Assembly (NCBI RefSeq): GCF_004364325.1
Contig: NZ_SOCP01000036.1
Location: 1-43,349 of the forward strand
Direction: 5' to 3'
From: Actinophytocola oryzae
Lineage (GTDB): Bacteria; Actinomycetota; Actinomycetes; Mycobacteriales; Pseudonocardiaceae
DNA length: 43,349 bases
In this document: piece after piece, positions 24,395-32,534 of the stretch
Layout of the letters: each line of letters opens with the position of its first letter
Numbering within the stretch: position 1 is the stretch's first letter
The notes under the pieces: model-generated
Databases searched by the model: none
Seen by the model: only the letters and a program-made list of their open reading frames with translations
Told to the model about the DNA's origin: nothing
Position numbers and translations under genes: made by a program

Positions 24395-25140
24395 TGCTGT
24401 GCGATGTGGCGGTCCACGGCGGTGACGCCGGGGCGGACCAGCCGGCACAGCGCCGAGTCCTCCCAGGACAGGATCGACAGCTCGGCGGGCACGGCGATGC
24501 CCATCTCCTGGGTCGCGGCCATGGCGGCCAGCGCCATGACGTCGTTGTCGAAGAGGATGGCGGTCGGCCGGTCCCGAGCGGAGAGCAGCCTGCGGGCCGC
24601 GCGGGCACCGCCGTCGCCGGTGTCGTCGGCGTGCAGCGTGCTCGACCACGCCAGCCGGTGCTCCTCGGCGGCGCGGGTGAACGCCTCGTCCCTGCGTGCC
24701 GTGTGCGTGAACACCACAGGGCCCGCGATCCGCGCGATGCGGCGGTGGCCGAGCGCGGCGAGGTAGCCGACCGCCTCCGCATCGGCTCATCGTCATCGCT
24801 CCACACGCACGGGACCGCCCGTGACCGCGGGTGGCCGAGCGCCACCGCGGGCAGCCCCAGCTCGGTGAGCAAGTCCAGCCGGGGGTCGTCGCCGTGGAGG
24901 TCGACGAGGATCACGCCGTCGACACGCCGTTCCGCCCACCAGCGCCGGTAGGTCTCCAGCTCGGCGGCGCGGTCCTCGGTCAGTTGCAGCGTCAGCGCGG
25001 TCGACGGGTCCTGGCGCGGCGCGTCCTGGATACCCGCCACCAGCTGCGTGAACAACGGCGCCACGCCGAGCACGTGCGCGGGCCGGTCGACGATCAGCCC
25101 GAGCGCGCCGTTGAGCGCTGAGGAGACCGCGCCCGTGGCT
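24395..25140 (-). pseudogene. Decayed LacI-family regulator
   Basis: Remnant of a LacI/GalR repressor with at least two lesions. The 5' part keeps only VSSALNG from the recognition helix and then jumps straight to the first strand of the ligand domain (LGLIVDRPAHVLGV), so the rest of the DNA-binding domain and hinge (about 40 residues) is missing; an in-frame TGA at about 25164 blocks any upstream start. Near 24785 a one-base loss (GAGCCG where GAGGCCG would restore the frame) moves the frame: before it lies WWAERRVDGVILVDLHGDD, after it GYLAALGHRRIARIAG, RPTAILFDNDVMALA and LSILSWEDSALCRL. Similarity ends after AVDRHIAQHG. The shift alone could be a sequencing error; the N-terminal deletion could not. 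Confidence 0.8.
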
Positions 25141-25309
25141 TCGGGCCAGGCGGGGAGCGGGGGACTTCAGTGGTCGACGTCCCTGGCAGGCCCGTTCTTG
25201 CCGAGTCAACTGTGGACGGTCCGTCATGTGCCGGCCTTGTTCTGGTCACCTGCCATATGCCCGCGCGGCATAACGTCCGGGCCGTCCCAATCATTGCGAA
25301 AGGCGTGAC

Positions 25310-26707
25310 ATGAAAAGACGTGGCGCGATTGCCGCGCTCGCTGTCGGAACGGCCGCGGTCGCGGTCCTGGCGAGCACCGTCGCGGCGGACGGCTCGCCCG
25401 GCCGTGGTGACGACGAGCGCGAGATCGAGCAGGCGTTGCACGACCACCATCCGACCAACGTCATCCTGCTCATCGGTGACGGGATGGGCACCCAGGAGAT
25501 CACCGCGGCCCGGTACTACCAGGGTGTGCACAACAAGCTCAACGTGGACCGGATGCCGCTGACCGGGTTCGACACGACCTGGTCGGTCAAGCCCGCGGCG
25601 AAGGCGCCCTACCTGCCGGACTACGACCCCGACTCGGCGTCGACCGGCACCATGTGGGCGACGGGTGTGAAGACACTCGACGAGCGGATCTCGCAGGGCC
25701 CGAGCAGTGCGATCGACGTGCCCGGCCGCAACTACCCGTCGGTCATGGAGAAGGCGCACAAGCGCGGCATGAGGACCGGCAACGTCTCCACCGCGGAGAT
25801 CACCGACGCCACGCCCGCCGTCCAGGCCTCGCACATCTCGCTGCGCGGCTGCCAGGGCCCGGCCGACACCGCCGCCTCCTGCACGAAGGAGACCAAGGAC
25901 GTCGGCGGCCTCGGCTCGATCGCCGAGCAGGAGGTCGACAACCACTTCGACGTCATCCTCGGCGGTGGCCGCGCCCGGTTCGAGCAGACCGTCACCGGCG
26001 GCCGTGACAAGGGCAGGACCGTGGTGGACTCGGCCAAGCGGCAGGGCTACCAGTACGTCACCGACGCGAACGGCCTGCGCGGTGTCCGCGGCGACAAGCC
26101 GGTGCTCGGCCTGTTCAACGCCAGCAACATGTCACTCGAGTGGACCGGCCCGGCCTCCGCGACCGGCAAGGGCAACGCGCCCACGCCGTGCGTGGAGAAC
26201 CAGCGCCCGGCGAGCGAGCCGAGCCTGTCGGACATGACCTCGAAGGCCATCAAGCTCCTGGAGAACCGCAAGGGCTTCTTCCTCCAGGTCGAGGGCGCGT
26301 CGATCGACAAGCAGGACCACGCCACCAACGCGTGCGGCCAGCTGGGTGAGACCGTGGCGTTCGACAGGGCCATCGGCGTCGCGCTCGACTACCAGCAATC
26401 CCACCCGGACACGCTGGTGATCGTGACCGCCGACCACTCGCACACGAGCCAGATCGTGTCCGAGGACGCCAGCGGTTCCGGCCTGCCGACCGGCTACTCG
26501 ACGAACGTCACCACCAAGGACGGCCAGACCCTCACGCTGACCTACGGCACCGCGGGCTTCGGCGGCGCGGGTGCCGCTCCGGTAGCGGCCCCGCCGAGCC
26601 AGCAGCACACGGGCGCCACCGTCCCGGTCTGGGGCATCGGCCCCAACGCCGCGAACATCCTGGGCACCAACGACCACACGGACCTGTTCCACACCCTGGG
26701 CGGCTGA
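25310..26707 (+). CDS. phoA: Secreted alkaline phosphatase (PhoA family)
   Basis: A 465-residue exported phosphomonoesterase for phosphate scavenging. The signal peptide covers about residues 1-26. Metal and catalytic motifs appear in order: LLIGDGMGTQE, nucleophile Ser109 in PDSASTGTMWATG, VEGASIDKQDHA, VTADHSHTSQ and the final zinc-binding His in QQHTGATVPVWG. Length is standard. ATG has AAAGG upstream. Induction by phosphate starvation is expected; in the upstream gap I see only a weak PHO-box-like GTTCTGGTCACC (about 25239-25250). It converges with the esterase gene across a strong hairpin. Confidence 0.94.
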   Translation: MKRRGAIAALAVGTAAVAVLASTVAADGSPGRGDDEREIEQALHDHHPTNVILLIGDGMGTQEITAARYYQGVHNKLNVDRMPLTGFDTTWSVKPAAKAPYLPDYDPDSASTGTMWATGVKTLDERISQGPSSAIDVPGRNYPSVMEKAHKRGMRTGNVSTAEITDATPAVQASHISLRGCQGPADTAASCTKETKDVGGLGSIAEQEVDNHFDVILGGGRARFEQTVTGGRDKGRTVVDSAKRQGYQYVTDANGLRGVRGDKPVLGLFNASNMSLEWTGPASATGKGNAPTPCVENQRPASEPSLSDMTSKAIKLLENRKGFFLQVEGASIDKQDHATNACGQLGETVAFDRAIGVALDYQQSHPDTLVIVTADHSHTSQIVSEDASGSGLPTGYSTNVTTKDGQTLTLTYGTAGFGGAGAAPVAAPPSQQHTGATVPVWGIGPNAANILGTNDHTDLFHTLGG

Positions 26708-26722
26708 CCGCGTGAGTCACAC

Positions 26723-26751
26723 GGGCCGGCGGGTCATCCACCCGCCGGCCC
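26723..26751. terminator. Bidirectional hairpin terminator
   Basis: GGGCCGGCGGGT (26723-26734) and ACCCGCCGGCCC (26740-26751) form a perfect 12-bp stem with a five-base loop between the convergent phosphatase and esterase genes. Confidence 0.88.
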
Positions 26752-26762
26752 TCCGGCTTCCG

Positions 26763-28340
26763 TCAGCGGTCGAGGCCGGCCCAGAAGTCGCAGCGGTGCT
26801 CGGCGGCGACGTCGGTGGTGCGGATCTCCGTGCCGGTGAACTGGAGCGTGTCGGCGGCGCGGTGGTACCGCGGCCACGCCGGCGCGTCGGGGGCGCTCGG
26901 CGTGCCGGTGCGGGCGAAGCCACTCCAGTACCTGATCATCGCGGCGGCGAGCGTGCGTTGCGGTGCGGTGGTCAGCAGGAACTTGCCGCCGAGGTCGAAC
27001 AGGTAGGGCAGCTCGCTCGCGTGCGTCGCCTCCAGGGGCACGCCGGGTGCCTGGACCCCGTTGACGTTCGGGGCGGTCGGGTCGGCGAACTCGTAGGCGT
27101 GGACGGTGGTCTGCTTCGCGAGCGCGCCGGTGCCGGTGTCGAGCGGGCAGGACCAGGAGGCGTCGTCGATGACGGTCGCGAACGCGAGCGCGGGTGAGGC
27201 GTAGTCGGTCACCGGGTACTCGCGGGCGACCGGGGCAGCGGCCGTGCCGAACGCGGCGGAGAGCATCGCCGGATAGCCGGCCGCCGTGTACGTGCCCGGC
27301 GCGGCCTGCTCGGACCCGGCCACGAACGACCGCTCCTCGTGCGCGACCCCGCCGGTCAGCACCGGCACGTGCGCGAAGTGGCCCTCTCGCACGGCTTTCG
27401 CGGGATCCTCCGGCAGCAGGTCGGAGCCGTAGGCGAGGACGTTGGAGAAGTCGATGCTCTGCGGCACGAGCCGGTCCGCCGGCAGTGCGCGCAGGCACGG
27501 CACCGGGTCGGGACCGGTGCAGCCCAGCGCGTCGGCAGCGGCCCGGCCGACGGCCTCGTTGTCGGAGAGGCTCGCGTACGGGGTCTGGGCCGGGGTGCCG
27601 GGCAACAGGCCGCCAGTCGGCCAGTCGAGCTGGCACGACCCGCCGGACATGGACGCGACCTTGTCCACGAGCCCTCTGGCCGCGGGGGAGGTGAGCAGTG
27701 CGCACGCGGCCATGCCGCCGTCGGACTGGCCGAAGACCGTGATGTTGCCGGGATCCCCGCCGAACGCCGCCGCGTTGTCCTTGGCCCAGCGGGTGGCGAG
27801 GATCTGGTCGGCGAACCCGAAGGTGCCCGACCCCTTCAGGCCGGGGGCGCCGAAGTAGCCGAAGATCCCGAGCCGCTTGTTGGCGGTGACCACGATGACG
27901 TCACCCTGGTCGGCGAGGCGCCGCGCGTCGTACTGGCTGCCCGCGCCGGAGGTGTAGCCGCCGCCGTGCCACCACACCATGACCGGCAGCTTCCGGTCCG
28001 GGTCGAGGCGGGCCGGCGTGGTGACGTCGAGGAACAGGCAGTCCTCTGACGTGTTCGTGCCGGCGGCCTGCGGGCACTGCGGACCGGGTCTGGTGGCGTC
28101 GACGGTGCCCTGCGCGCGGTGCGCGAGCGTGGGCAGCGTCCAGCGCCGGTCCCCGGTGGGTGGCTCGGCGAACCGGACGCCCTGGAAGGTGCGTGCGTCA
28201 CCACGCACCGTGCCCGCGAGTTCGCCGCTGGTCGTGCTCACCCGTTCAGGTGCGGCGACGGGTCCGCTGTCCTGCGTTCCGGGGGAACAGCCCGCGAGCA
28301 CCAGCGGGACGACGAGTGCGAGTAGACGTGCGCGGGTCAT
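26763..28340 (-). CDS. Type B carboxylesterase lipoprotein
   Basis: A 525-residue carboxylesterase. The N terminus is a lipoprotein signal (VVPLVLAGCS, lipidated Cys18), so it should sit on the outer face of the membrane. Family motifs: FQGVRFAEPPTG, EDCLFLDV, oxyanion hole WWHGGGY, and nucleophile elbow FGQSDGG, where the usual GESAGG has Gln and Asp. The acid is probably in AHEERSF and the His in THASELPYLF. It would hydrolyse carboxylic esters; the natural substrate is unknown. ATG 28340 follows GGAGG and overlaps the TetR stop (ATGA), so the TetR gene and esterase form one unit and the esterase is probably TetR-controlled. Confidence 0.92.
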   Translation of the reverse strand: MTRARLLALVVPLVLAGCSPGTQDSGPVAAPERVSTTSGELAGTVRGDARTFQGVRFAEPPTGDRRWTLPTLAHRAQGTVDATRPGPQCPQAAGTNTSEDCLFLDVTTPARLDPDRKLPVMVWWHGGGYTSGAGSQYDARRLADQGDVIVVTANKRLGIFGYFGAPGLKGSGTFGFADQILATRWAKDNAAAFGGDPGNITVFGQSDGGMAACALLTSPAARGLVDKVASMSGGSCQLDWPTGGLLPGTPAQTPYASLSDNEAVGRAAADALGCTGPDPVPCLRALPADRLVPQSIDFSNVLAYGSDLLPEDPAKAVREGHFAHVPVLTGGVAHEERSFVAGSEQAAPGTYTAAGYPAMLSAAFGTAAAPVAREYPVTDYASPALAFATVIDDASWSCPLDTGTGALAKQTTVHAYEFADPTAPNVNGVQAPGVPLEATHASELPYLFDLGGKFLLTTAPQRTLAAAMIRYWSGFARTGTPSAPDAPAWPRYHRAADTLQFTGTEIRTTDVAAEHRCDFWAGLDR

Positions 28341-28936
28341 GGCTTGACCTCCGTGGCGTGGTCGACGAGCTGGCACAGCTCGGTGGCGATGGCGTCCGGG
28401 TCGGCGCCGGGGGCGGCGAGCATGGGCAGGGCGCTGTCGAGCACGGCACGCACCGCGGCGGCCATGACGTCGACGTCGAAGTCGCGGAACTGACCGGCGT
28501 CCTGGCCCGCGGCGAGGAGCGTGCGCAGGTCGGTCAGCTCGCGGGCGTGGGCGGCCCACGCGTCACGCCCGCCGGTGGCCCGCCGCGTGGCGCGGTCGAT
28601 CTCGCCGAGCGCGGCCAGGTGGTGGGGGTAGGCGTGGTAGAACGCGACACTCGCGGACACGAACGCCAGCACCCGCTCCCGGGGCGACGCCGCGGCCACG
28701 ACCGCGGGGCCCACCTCGGCCGTCCCGACCCGGTACACCTCGGCGACGACCTGCTCGAGCAGTTCCTCCCGGTCCCGGAAGTGGTAGTTCACGAGCCCCC
28801 GGCTGATCCCGGCCCGCCTGGCGATGCGCGTCAGCGTGGCCGCGGCCAACCCGACGTCGGCCACGACCTCGATGGCACAGGCCACCAACTGCCGCCGCCG
28901 CGCCTCCTGGACGAAGGTCTGCTCCCGCATGCCCAC
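28337..28936 (-). CDS. TetR-family transcriptional regulator
   Basis: A 199-residue TetR repressor. The helix-turn-helix occupies about residues 15-60 (TLTRIARRAGISRGLVNYHF). The C-terminal ligand domain is all-helical. It is the first gene of a two-gene unit with the carboxylesterase, overlapping it by four bases. The start is ATG 28936 or 28930. GGCAG-ATTC-CTGCC upstream is a possible autoregulatory site. Confidence 0.92.
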   Translation of the reverse strand: MGMREQTFVQEARRRQLVACAIEVVADVGLAAATLTRIARRAGISRGLVNYHFRDREELLEQVVAEVYRVGTAEVGPAVVAAASPRERVLAFVSASVAFYHAYPHHLAALGEIDRATRRATGGRDAWAAHARELTDLRTLLAAGQDAGQFRDFDVDVMAAAVRAVLDSALPMLAAPGADPDAIATELCQLVDHATEVKP

Positions 28937-28957
28937 CCGTCCGACGCTAACACTGGT

Positions 28958-28971
28958 GGCAGATTCCTGCC
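28958..28971. promoter_or_regulatory. Possible TetR operator
   Basis: GGCAGATTCCTGCC is a 5-bp inverted repeat with a four-base centre, 22 bases upstream of the tetR-like start codon. The position suits autorepression; the dyad is short, so confidence is low. Confidence 0.3.
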
Positions 28972-29025
28972 GGATGCGTCAAAACCGCAGGTGGCCGCCC
29001 TGTGAGGCAGGCTCGGCCGGCTCGG

Positions 29026-29528
29026 TCACGTCTCCTCCGGCGGCACCTGCGGGCTGCCGAGGATCGCCCGGACACCCGCCGCGACGGCGACCACCGTCAA
29101 CAGGGAGTAACAGGCGATCATGGCGACGAGCATCCAGCCTGTCGTCACGTACTTGACGAGCATGTAGACGGTGTAGAAGACAGTCAGCACCCACGGGATG
29201 ACATACACGAGCCAGAGCACCGCCTTGTAGGGAAGCGGCGCGATATTCGGGTTCACAATGTGTTCGCCCGCCCGCGAACCGACGCGGCCCCGGGTGTTCC
29301 CGCGCATACCGGTGTGCGCGAACAGCTCGTCCTCGAGCAGCAGAGGCGGGGGAGGCTCTCCATCTTGTCCAGGAATGCGACCGACGCCGCGACATAAGCC
29401 AGCACGGCTCCCAGAAACGCCATGTTGATGTTGAGCAGCGTGAGATTCTCGGAACGCTCCGCCTGGTACAGGGAGCCGAGCGCGGCAATCCGTGTCGAGA
29501 TGTCCTCGTCGTGACGCGCACCGGCCAT
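29026..29528 (-). pseudogene. Frameshifted three-helix membrane protein
   Basis: Two overlapping frames together encode one plausible protein. From ATG 29528 the first frame gives about 60 residues with a charged N terminus and one helix (NMAFLGAVLAYVAASVAFL). After DKMESLP it degenerates into Cys/Arg-rich text. In the adjacent frame the coding-like sequence resumes (PPPLLLEDELFAHTG) with two more helices (LWLVYVIPWVLTVFYTVYML, then WMLVAMIACYSLLTVVAVAA) and ends at 29026. Adding one base to the run of five G at 29348-29352 joins them. This may be a true mutation, slipped-strand variation or a sequencing error. I do not recognise the family. Confidence 0.68.
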
Positions 29529-29653
29529 TCCACGCCCCCACTTCCCGTGCCGAGATCAGTGTTTCCGACATCGGTACGCGCGTGCGGCCCGTTACTGTGC
29601 GTCGGCTCGTGCGCGTGGGCTCGTGCGGAAGTTCCTCGGGTGAACGCCAAGTG

Positions 29654-30547
29654 ATGGCGAACTCGTTACCGGCTCGCCTGCCGGGGGATGAGAGGCTACC
29701 GGCGGTGTTCGCCGGTAGAGAGGATCGTCCTTTGTTCGTGAAGAGGGTCACCGTCGGCGGGCAGGAGCTCGCGTATCACGAGTCGGGCGGCGCGGGTAGG
29801 CCAGTCGTCCTGGTACACGGCAACTCGTCCTCCAGCCGCACCTGGGGTGCGCTCGTGGCGGGCTCCTTCGGCGACGAGTTCCGTTGCCTCGCCTTCGACC
29901 TGCCCGGGCACGGGTCCTCCGACCGCGCCAAGGTCCCCGACGACTACTGCCTCCCCGGCTACGCCGCGAACCTCGCCGGGTTCATGGCGGCCACCGGCGC
30001 GGAGGACGCGGTCGTGGTCGGGTGGAGCCTGGGCGGGCACATCGCGCTCGAGGCGGCGCCTCGGCTGTCGAGTGCCGCCGGTTTCGTCATCTTCGGGACG
30101 CCGCCGGTGGCCTCGGCCGCGGACCTCGCGACGGCGTTCCTCCCCAACCCGGCCATGAACGTGGGCTTCAGTGCCGAGGTCGACGCCGACGCTGCCCACG
30201 ACTACGCCGCCAGCTTCCTCGCGCCGGGGTCGGAGTTCTCGGTGTCCGCGTTCGTCGCGGACATCCTGGCCACCGACGGCGCCGCCCGCGCAGGCCTGAT
30301 GGCGAGCCTCGGCGCCGGCCGCTTCGCCGACGAGGTGGCGATCGTCGCCGCGCTCACCCGGCCGCTCGCGGTCCTGCAGGGCGAAGGTGAGCAGCTCGTC
30401 AGCCTCGACTACCTGCGCGGGGTCCCGATGCCGACGCTGTGGCGCGGGGAGGTCCAGGTCCTGCCCGGCGCGGGACACGCGCCACAGGAGGAAACACCCG
30501 ACGCGTTCGCCGAGGTGCTCACACAGTTCCTCGCCGACCTGCCCTGA
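29654..30547 (+). CDS. Alpha/beta hydrolase
   Basis: A 297-residue hydrolase with VVLVHGNSSSSRTW, the turn DLPGHGSSDR, nucleophile elbow VVGWSLGGHIA (Ser about 126) and the catalytic His in LPGAGHAPQEE. The segment LAVLQGEGEQLVS carries the probable acid neighbourhood. Substrate unknown; fold and size agree with esterases or haloperoxidase-like enzymes. The start is uncertain: ATG 29654 lacks a good ribosome-binding site, and GTG 29704 or 29738 would still keep the whole fold. It is divergent from the frameshifted membrane gene. Confidence 0.87.
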   Translation: MANSLPARLPGDERLPAVFAGREDRPLFVKRVTVGGQELAYHESGGAGRPVVLVHGNSSSSRTWGALVAGSFGDEFRCLAFDLPGHGSSDRAKVPDDYCLPGYAANLAGFMAATGAEDAVVVGWSLGGHIALEAAPRLSSAAGFVIFGTPPVASAADLATAFLPNPAMNVGFSAEVDADAAHDYAASFLAPGSEFSVSAFVADILATDGAARAGLMASLGAGRFADEVAIVAALTRPLAVLQGEGEQLVSLDYLRGVPMPTLWRGEVQVLPGAGHAPQEETPDAFAEVLTQFLADLP

Positions 30548-30548
30548 A

Positions 30549-30574
30549 GGACGCCCGCCGGCGGCACCGCGTCC
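30549..30574. terminator. Small hairpin between convergent genes
   Basis: GGACGC (30549-30554) can pair with GCGTCC (30569-30574), with an inner CCGCCGGCGG dyad. It occupies almost the whole 28-bp gap between the stop codons at 30547 and 30576. Confidence 0.45.
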
Positions 30575-30575
30575 G

Positions 30576-31106
30576 TCAGTGCGTTCGGTCCCGGCGCGGG
30601 CGGGTCAGTTCGGTCGCCTCGTCCAGGTCGGTCTGCTGCCCGGTCCGCTCGTACCTCAGCCGCAGCGCGGCGGCGAGGTCGGACACCACCTCCTGGTCGC
30701 CCCCGTCCTCCAGCATCTCCTGCCGGAACAGCGAGATCGCCCGCTCCAGGTGGCTGAGCCGACCCGACTCCTCGTACTCGCGCAGCCGCGCGACACCGTC
30801 GTCGTGCGGTGCCGGGAAGTCGAAGAACTCCCTCACCTGGGGCGGAACCAGCCTGGGGTCGACCGCGTGCAGCTTGGTGTACAGGGCATACGCGAGCCGC
30901 CGGTCGGTCCCGCTGCCCTCGGGAGGGAGCGCCTCGGACCGGCACAGGTGCAGCGCGGCGACCCGTGCGAGGGCGCCCGCGTCCGGCGCCGCGTCGGTCA
31001 GCTCGGAGACCAACTCGAGCGCCCGCCTGTCGAGCACGCCTGAGGAGTCCCCGTCGAGGTGACGGGCGATGCGGTCGTCGAGATCCGCGAGGATCCGCTC
31101 CTTCAT
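30576..31106 (-). CDS. Short TPR-like protein, possibly truncated
   Basis: A 176-residue helical protein. The second half has the repeat pattern YEESGRLSHLERAISLFRQ followed by DLAAALRLRYERTGQQTDLDEA, which matches the TPR-like repeats at the start of actinobacterial multi-repeat (often CHAT-domain) proteins. Here only about one and a half repeats remain before a basic tail and stop, so it could be a shortened derivative or a free-standing adaptor. ATG 31106 is preferred to GTG 31112. It follows the anchored protein at 31130-31675 by 23 bp. Confidence 0.7.
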   Translation of the reverse strand: MKERILADLDDRIARHLDGDSSGVLDRRALELVSELTDAAPDAGALARVAALHLCRSEALPPEGSGTDRRLAYALYTKLHAVDPRLVPPQVREFFDFPAPHDDGVARLREYEESGRLSHLERAISLFRQEMLEDGGDQEVVSDLAAALRLRYERTGQQTDLDEATELTRPRRDRTH

Positions 31107-31129
31107 GACCACATCGTGTCACCGCCGCG

Positions 31130-31675
31130 TCAGGAGGCGGGCAGGAAGTACAGCCAGTCACCGTCCGTCTGGACGAACGTGAGCTTCAGGAAGGCGTCGC
31201 CGGTCATCTCGGGCGTGCGGTACGGGACGTCCTTGGTGTCGGGCACCGCGCCGTCGATGGAGATGCCGAACGTGGCGCCCTCGAGGTGCTGGGCCAGCTC
31301 GAGCGCACCCTCGCGGATCGCGTCCTGGGCCTCGGCGACCTGTTGCTGGCTCGTCCCGGGCGCGTGCTCGGCGACGCAGCTCGGCCTGCCGACGCACGCC
31401 AGGCCGAGCAGCGTCTCGCCCGACCCGGTCTTCGCGGCGGCCGCGAAGGACTCGGCGGCGGTCTCCGGCGTGCCGAGGTCGTAGGTCGACCCGGACTTCG
31501 ACGTCGTGGCCGCGGCGGGCGTGCTCGGCGGAGCGGCACCGGACTCGTCGTCGCCGCCCGTGGTCAGCACCAACGTGACCGCCACCGCGGCGACGACCAC
31601 CACGGCGCCTGCGATGACCCACGGCAGGGAGGAACGCCGCTGGGACGGGGACATGTCAGTCGTTGGTGTCGTCAT
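31130..31675 (-). CDS. Single-pass membrane protein with extracytoplasmic domain
   Basis: A 181-residue protein with a short Thr/Ser-rich cytoplasmic end, one membrane helix (about 19-40, LPWVIAGAVVVVAAVAVTLVL), an Ala/Thr/Ser linker and an extracytoplasmic domain of about 115 residues. The domain begins with TPETAAESFAAAAKTG and ends in GDWLYFLPAS, as in DUF4878/NTF2-like anchored proteins, and has two cysteines (LACVGRPSCV) likely to form a disulfide. Function unknown. I chose ATG 31675; the frame runs upstream to 31957 without coding character. Probably an operon with the TPR-like gene. Confidence 0.75.
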   Translation of the reverse strand: MTTPTTDMSPSQRRSSLPWVIAGAVVVVAAVAVTLVLTTGGDDESGAAPPSTPAAATTSKSGSTYDLGTPETAAESFAAAAKTGSGETLLGLACVGRPSCVAEHAPGTSQQQVAEAQDAIREGALELAQHLEGATFGISIDGAVPDTKDVPYRTPEMTGDAFLKLTFVQTDGDWLYFLPAS

Positions 31676-31869
31676 GACCGGCTTTCTCGGAAGGCGATGT
31701 TCGAGCCGCGAGGCTACGCGGCCGGCACCTCCGGTGGCTACGGGGCCGCCCAGCGTCACAGGTAAGACCAGTCGACGTCCGTTCTGGACGGTTCGACCGG
31801 ATGGGTTGAGGCGCGCACCGGCGGGGTAGCCGGGGGCAGGTAGTTCCCGTTCTGGAAGGAGGCTGGGCC

Positions 31870-32052
31870 ATGACGATGGCGCCTCAGGAGATGACGACGC
31901 CGAGGGAGCCCGAGCCGATCCCGCCCGTGCCAGGCCCGGACACGGTGCCGCCGGCACCCGACCCGGTCACCCCGAACCCGCCTCAGCCACCCCTGCCGGA
32001 CCCGCTCCAGCCACCCGCCCCCGACCCGCCGATCCCGCCCCGCACCGAGTGA
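31870..32052 (+). CDS. 60-residue proline-rich peptide
   Basis: A 60-residue product, nearly half proline, with Pro-Asp-Pro and Pro-Pro steps and no Cys, Trp, Tyr or Phe. The gene is credible because AAGGAGG lies eight bases before ATG 31870 and a strong UUCG hairpin follows 15 bases after the stop. No signal peptide or membrane segment is seen. It should be unfolded or a polyproline helix; role unknown. Confidence 0.6.
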   Translation: MTMAPQEMTTPREPEPIPPVPGPDTVPPAPDPVTPNPPQPPLPDPLQPPAPDPPIPPRTE

Positions 32053-32067
32053 CGCCATCCTGAGACG

Positions 32068-32097
32068 AACGGGCTGTTTCTTCGGAAACGGCCCGTT
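32068..32097 (+). terminator. UUCG-capped hairpin terminator
   Basis: AACGGGCTGTTTC (32068-32080) pairs with GAAACGGCCCGTT (32085-32097), 13 pairs with one G-U, closed by the very stable TTCG tetraloop and followed by a T-containing tail (CTGTCTGTT). It ends the proline-rich peptide transcript. Confidence 0.9.
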
Positions 32098-32196
32098 CTG
32101 TCTGTTATGACACCGGTTCGGGTCCCCTGTGGACATGACGAGGTTTCGCCTTCTGGGACGCCGGGTAAGTCGGGGCTGGCTCCCGAGGAGGTCGTC

Positions 32197-32466
32197 ATGA
32201 CGGCAGCGTCCGATGAGGTGTCGTCCCAGACCAGGACGTTGATCCCGGCGCGGATCGACCGGCTCCCCTGGTCGCGTGTCCACACCAGGATGGTCATCGC
32301 CCTTGGTGTGGCGTGGATTCTCGACGGGCTCGAGATCACGGTCGCGAGCGCGGTGGGCGACACGCTGACCGGTTCTCGCCGTGGACGCGGAGAACAAGTC
32401 GCTGGAGGACGTGGCACTCCCGCTGTCGGCCGCCGACCGGCGTGGACGTTCGTCGTCCACCACCTG
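32197..32466 (+). pseudogene. MFS transporter remnant, internal deletion
   Basis: ATG 32197 with CGAGGAGG upstream begins the typical start of a sugar-type MFS transporter: a charged leader, then RIDRLPWSRVHTRMVIALG and WILDGLEITVASAVGDTLT. Directly after residue 60 the reading frame changes and the text becomes that of a family C terminus (VLAVDAENKSLEDVALPLS) in another frame at about 32374-32440. About 350-400 codons in between are gone. The product would be a single-helix peptide, so this is a pseudogene. Confidence 0.78.
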
Positions 32467-32534
32467 ACGACGGGGGATCGCCGCCGCGCTCGACGGCGCC
32501 CGGTGTGGCATTCGGGGACGGCTACCCGCCTGAG

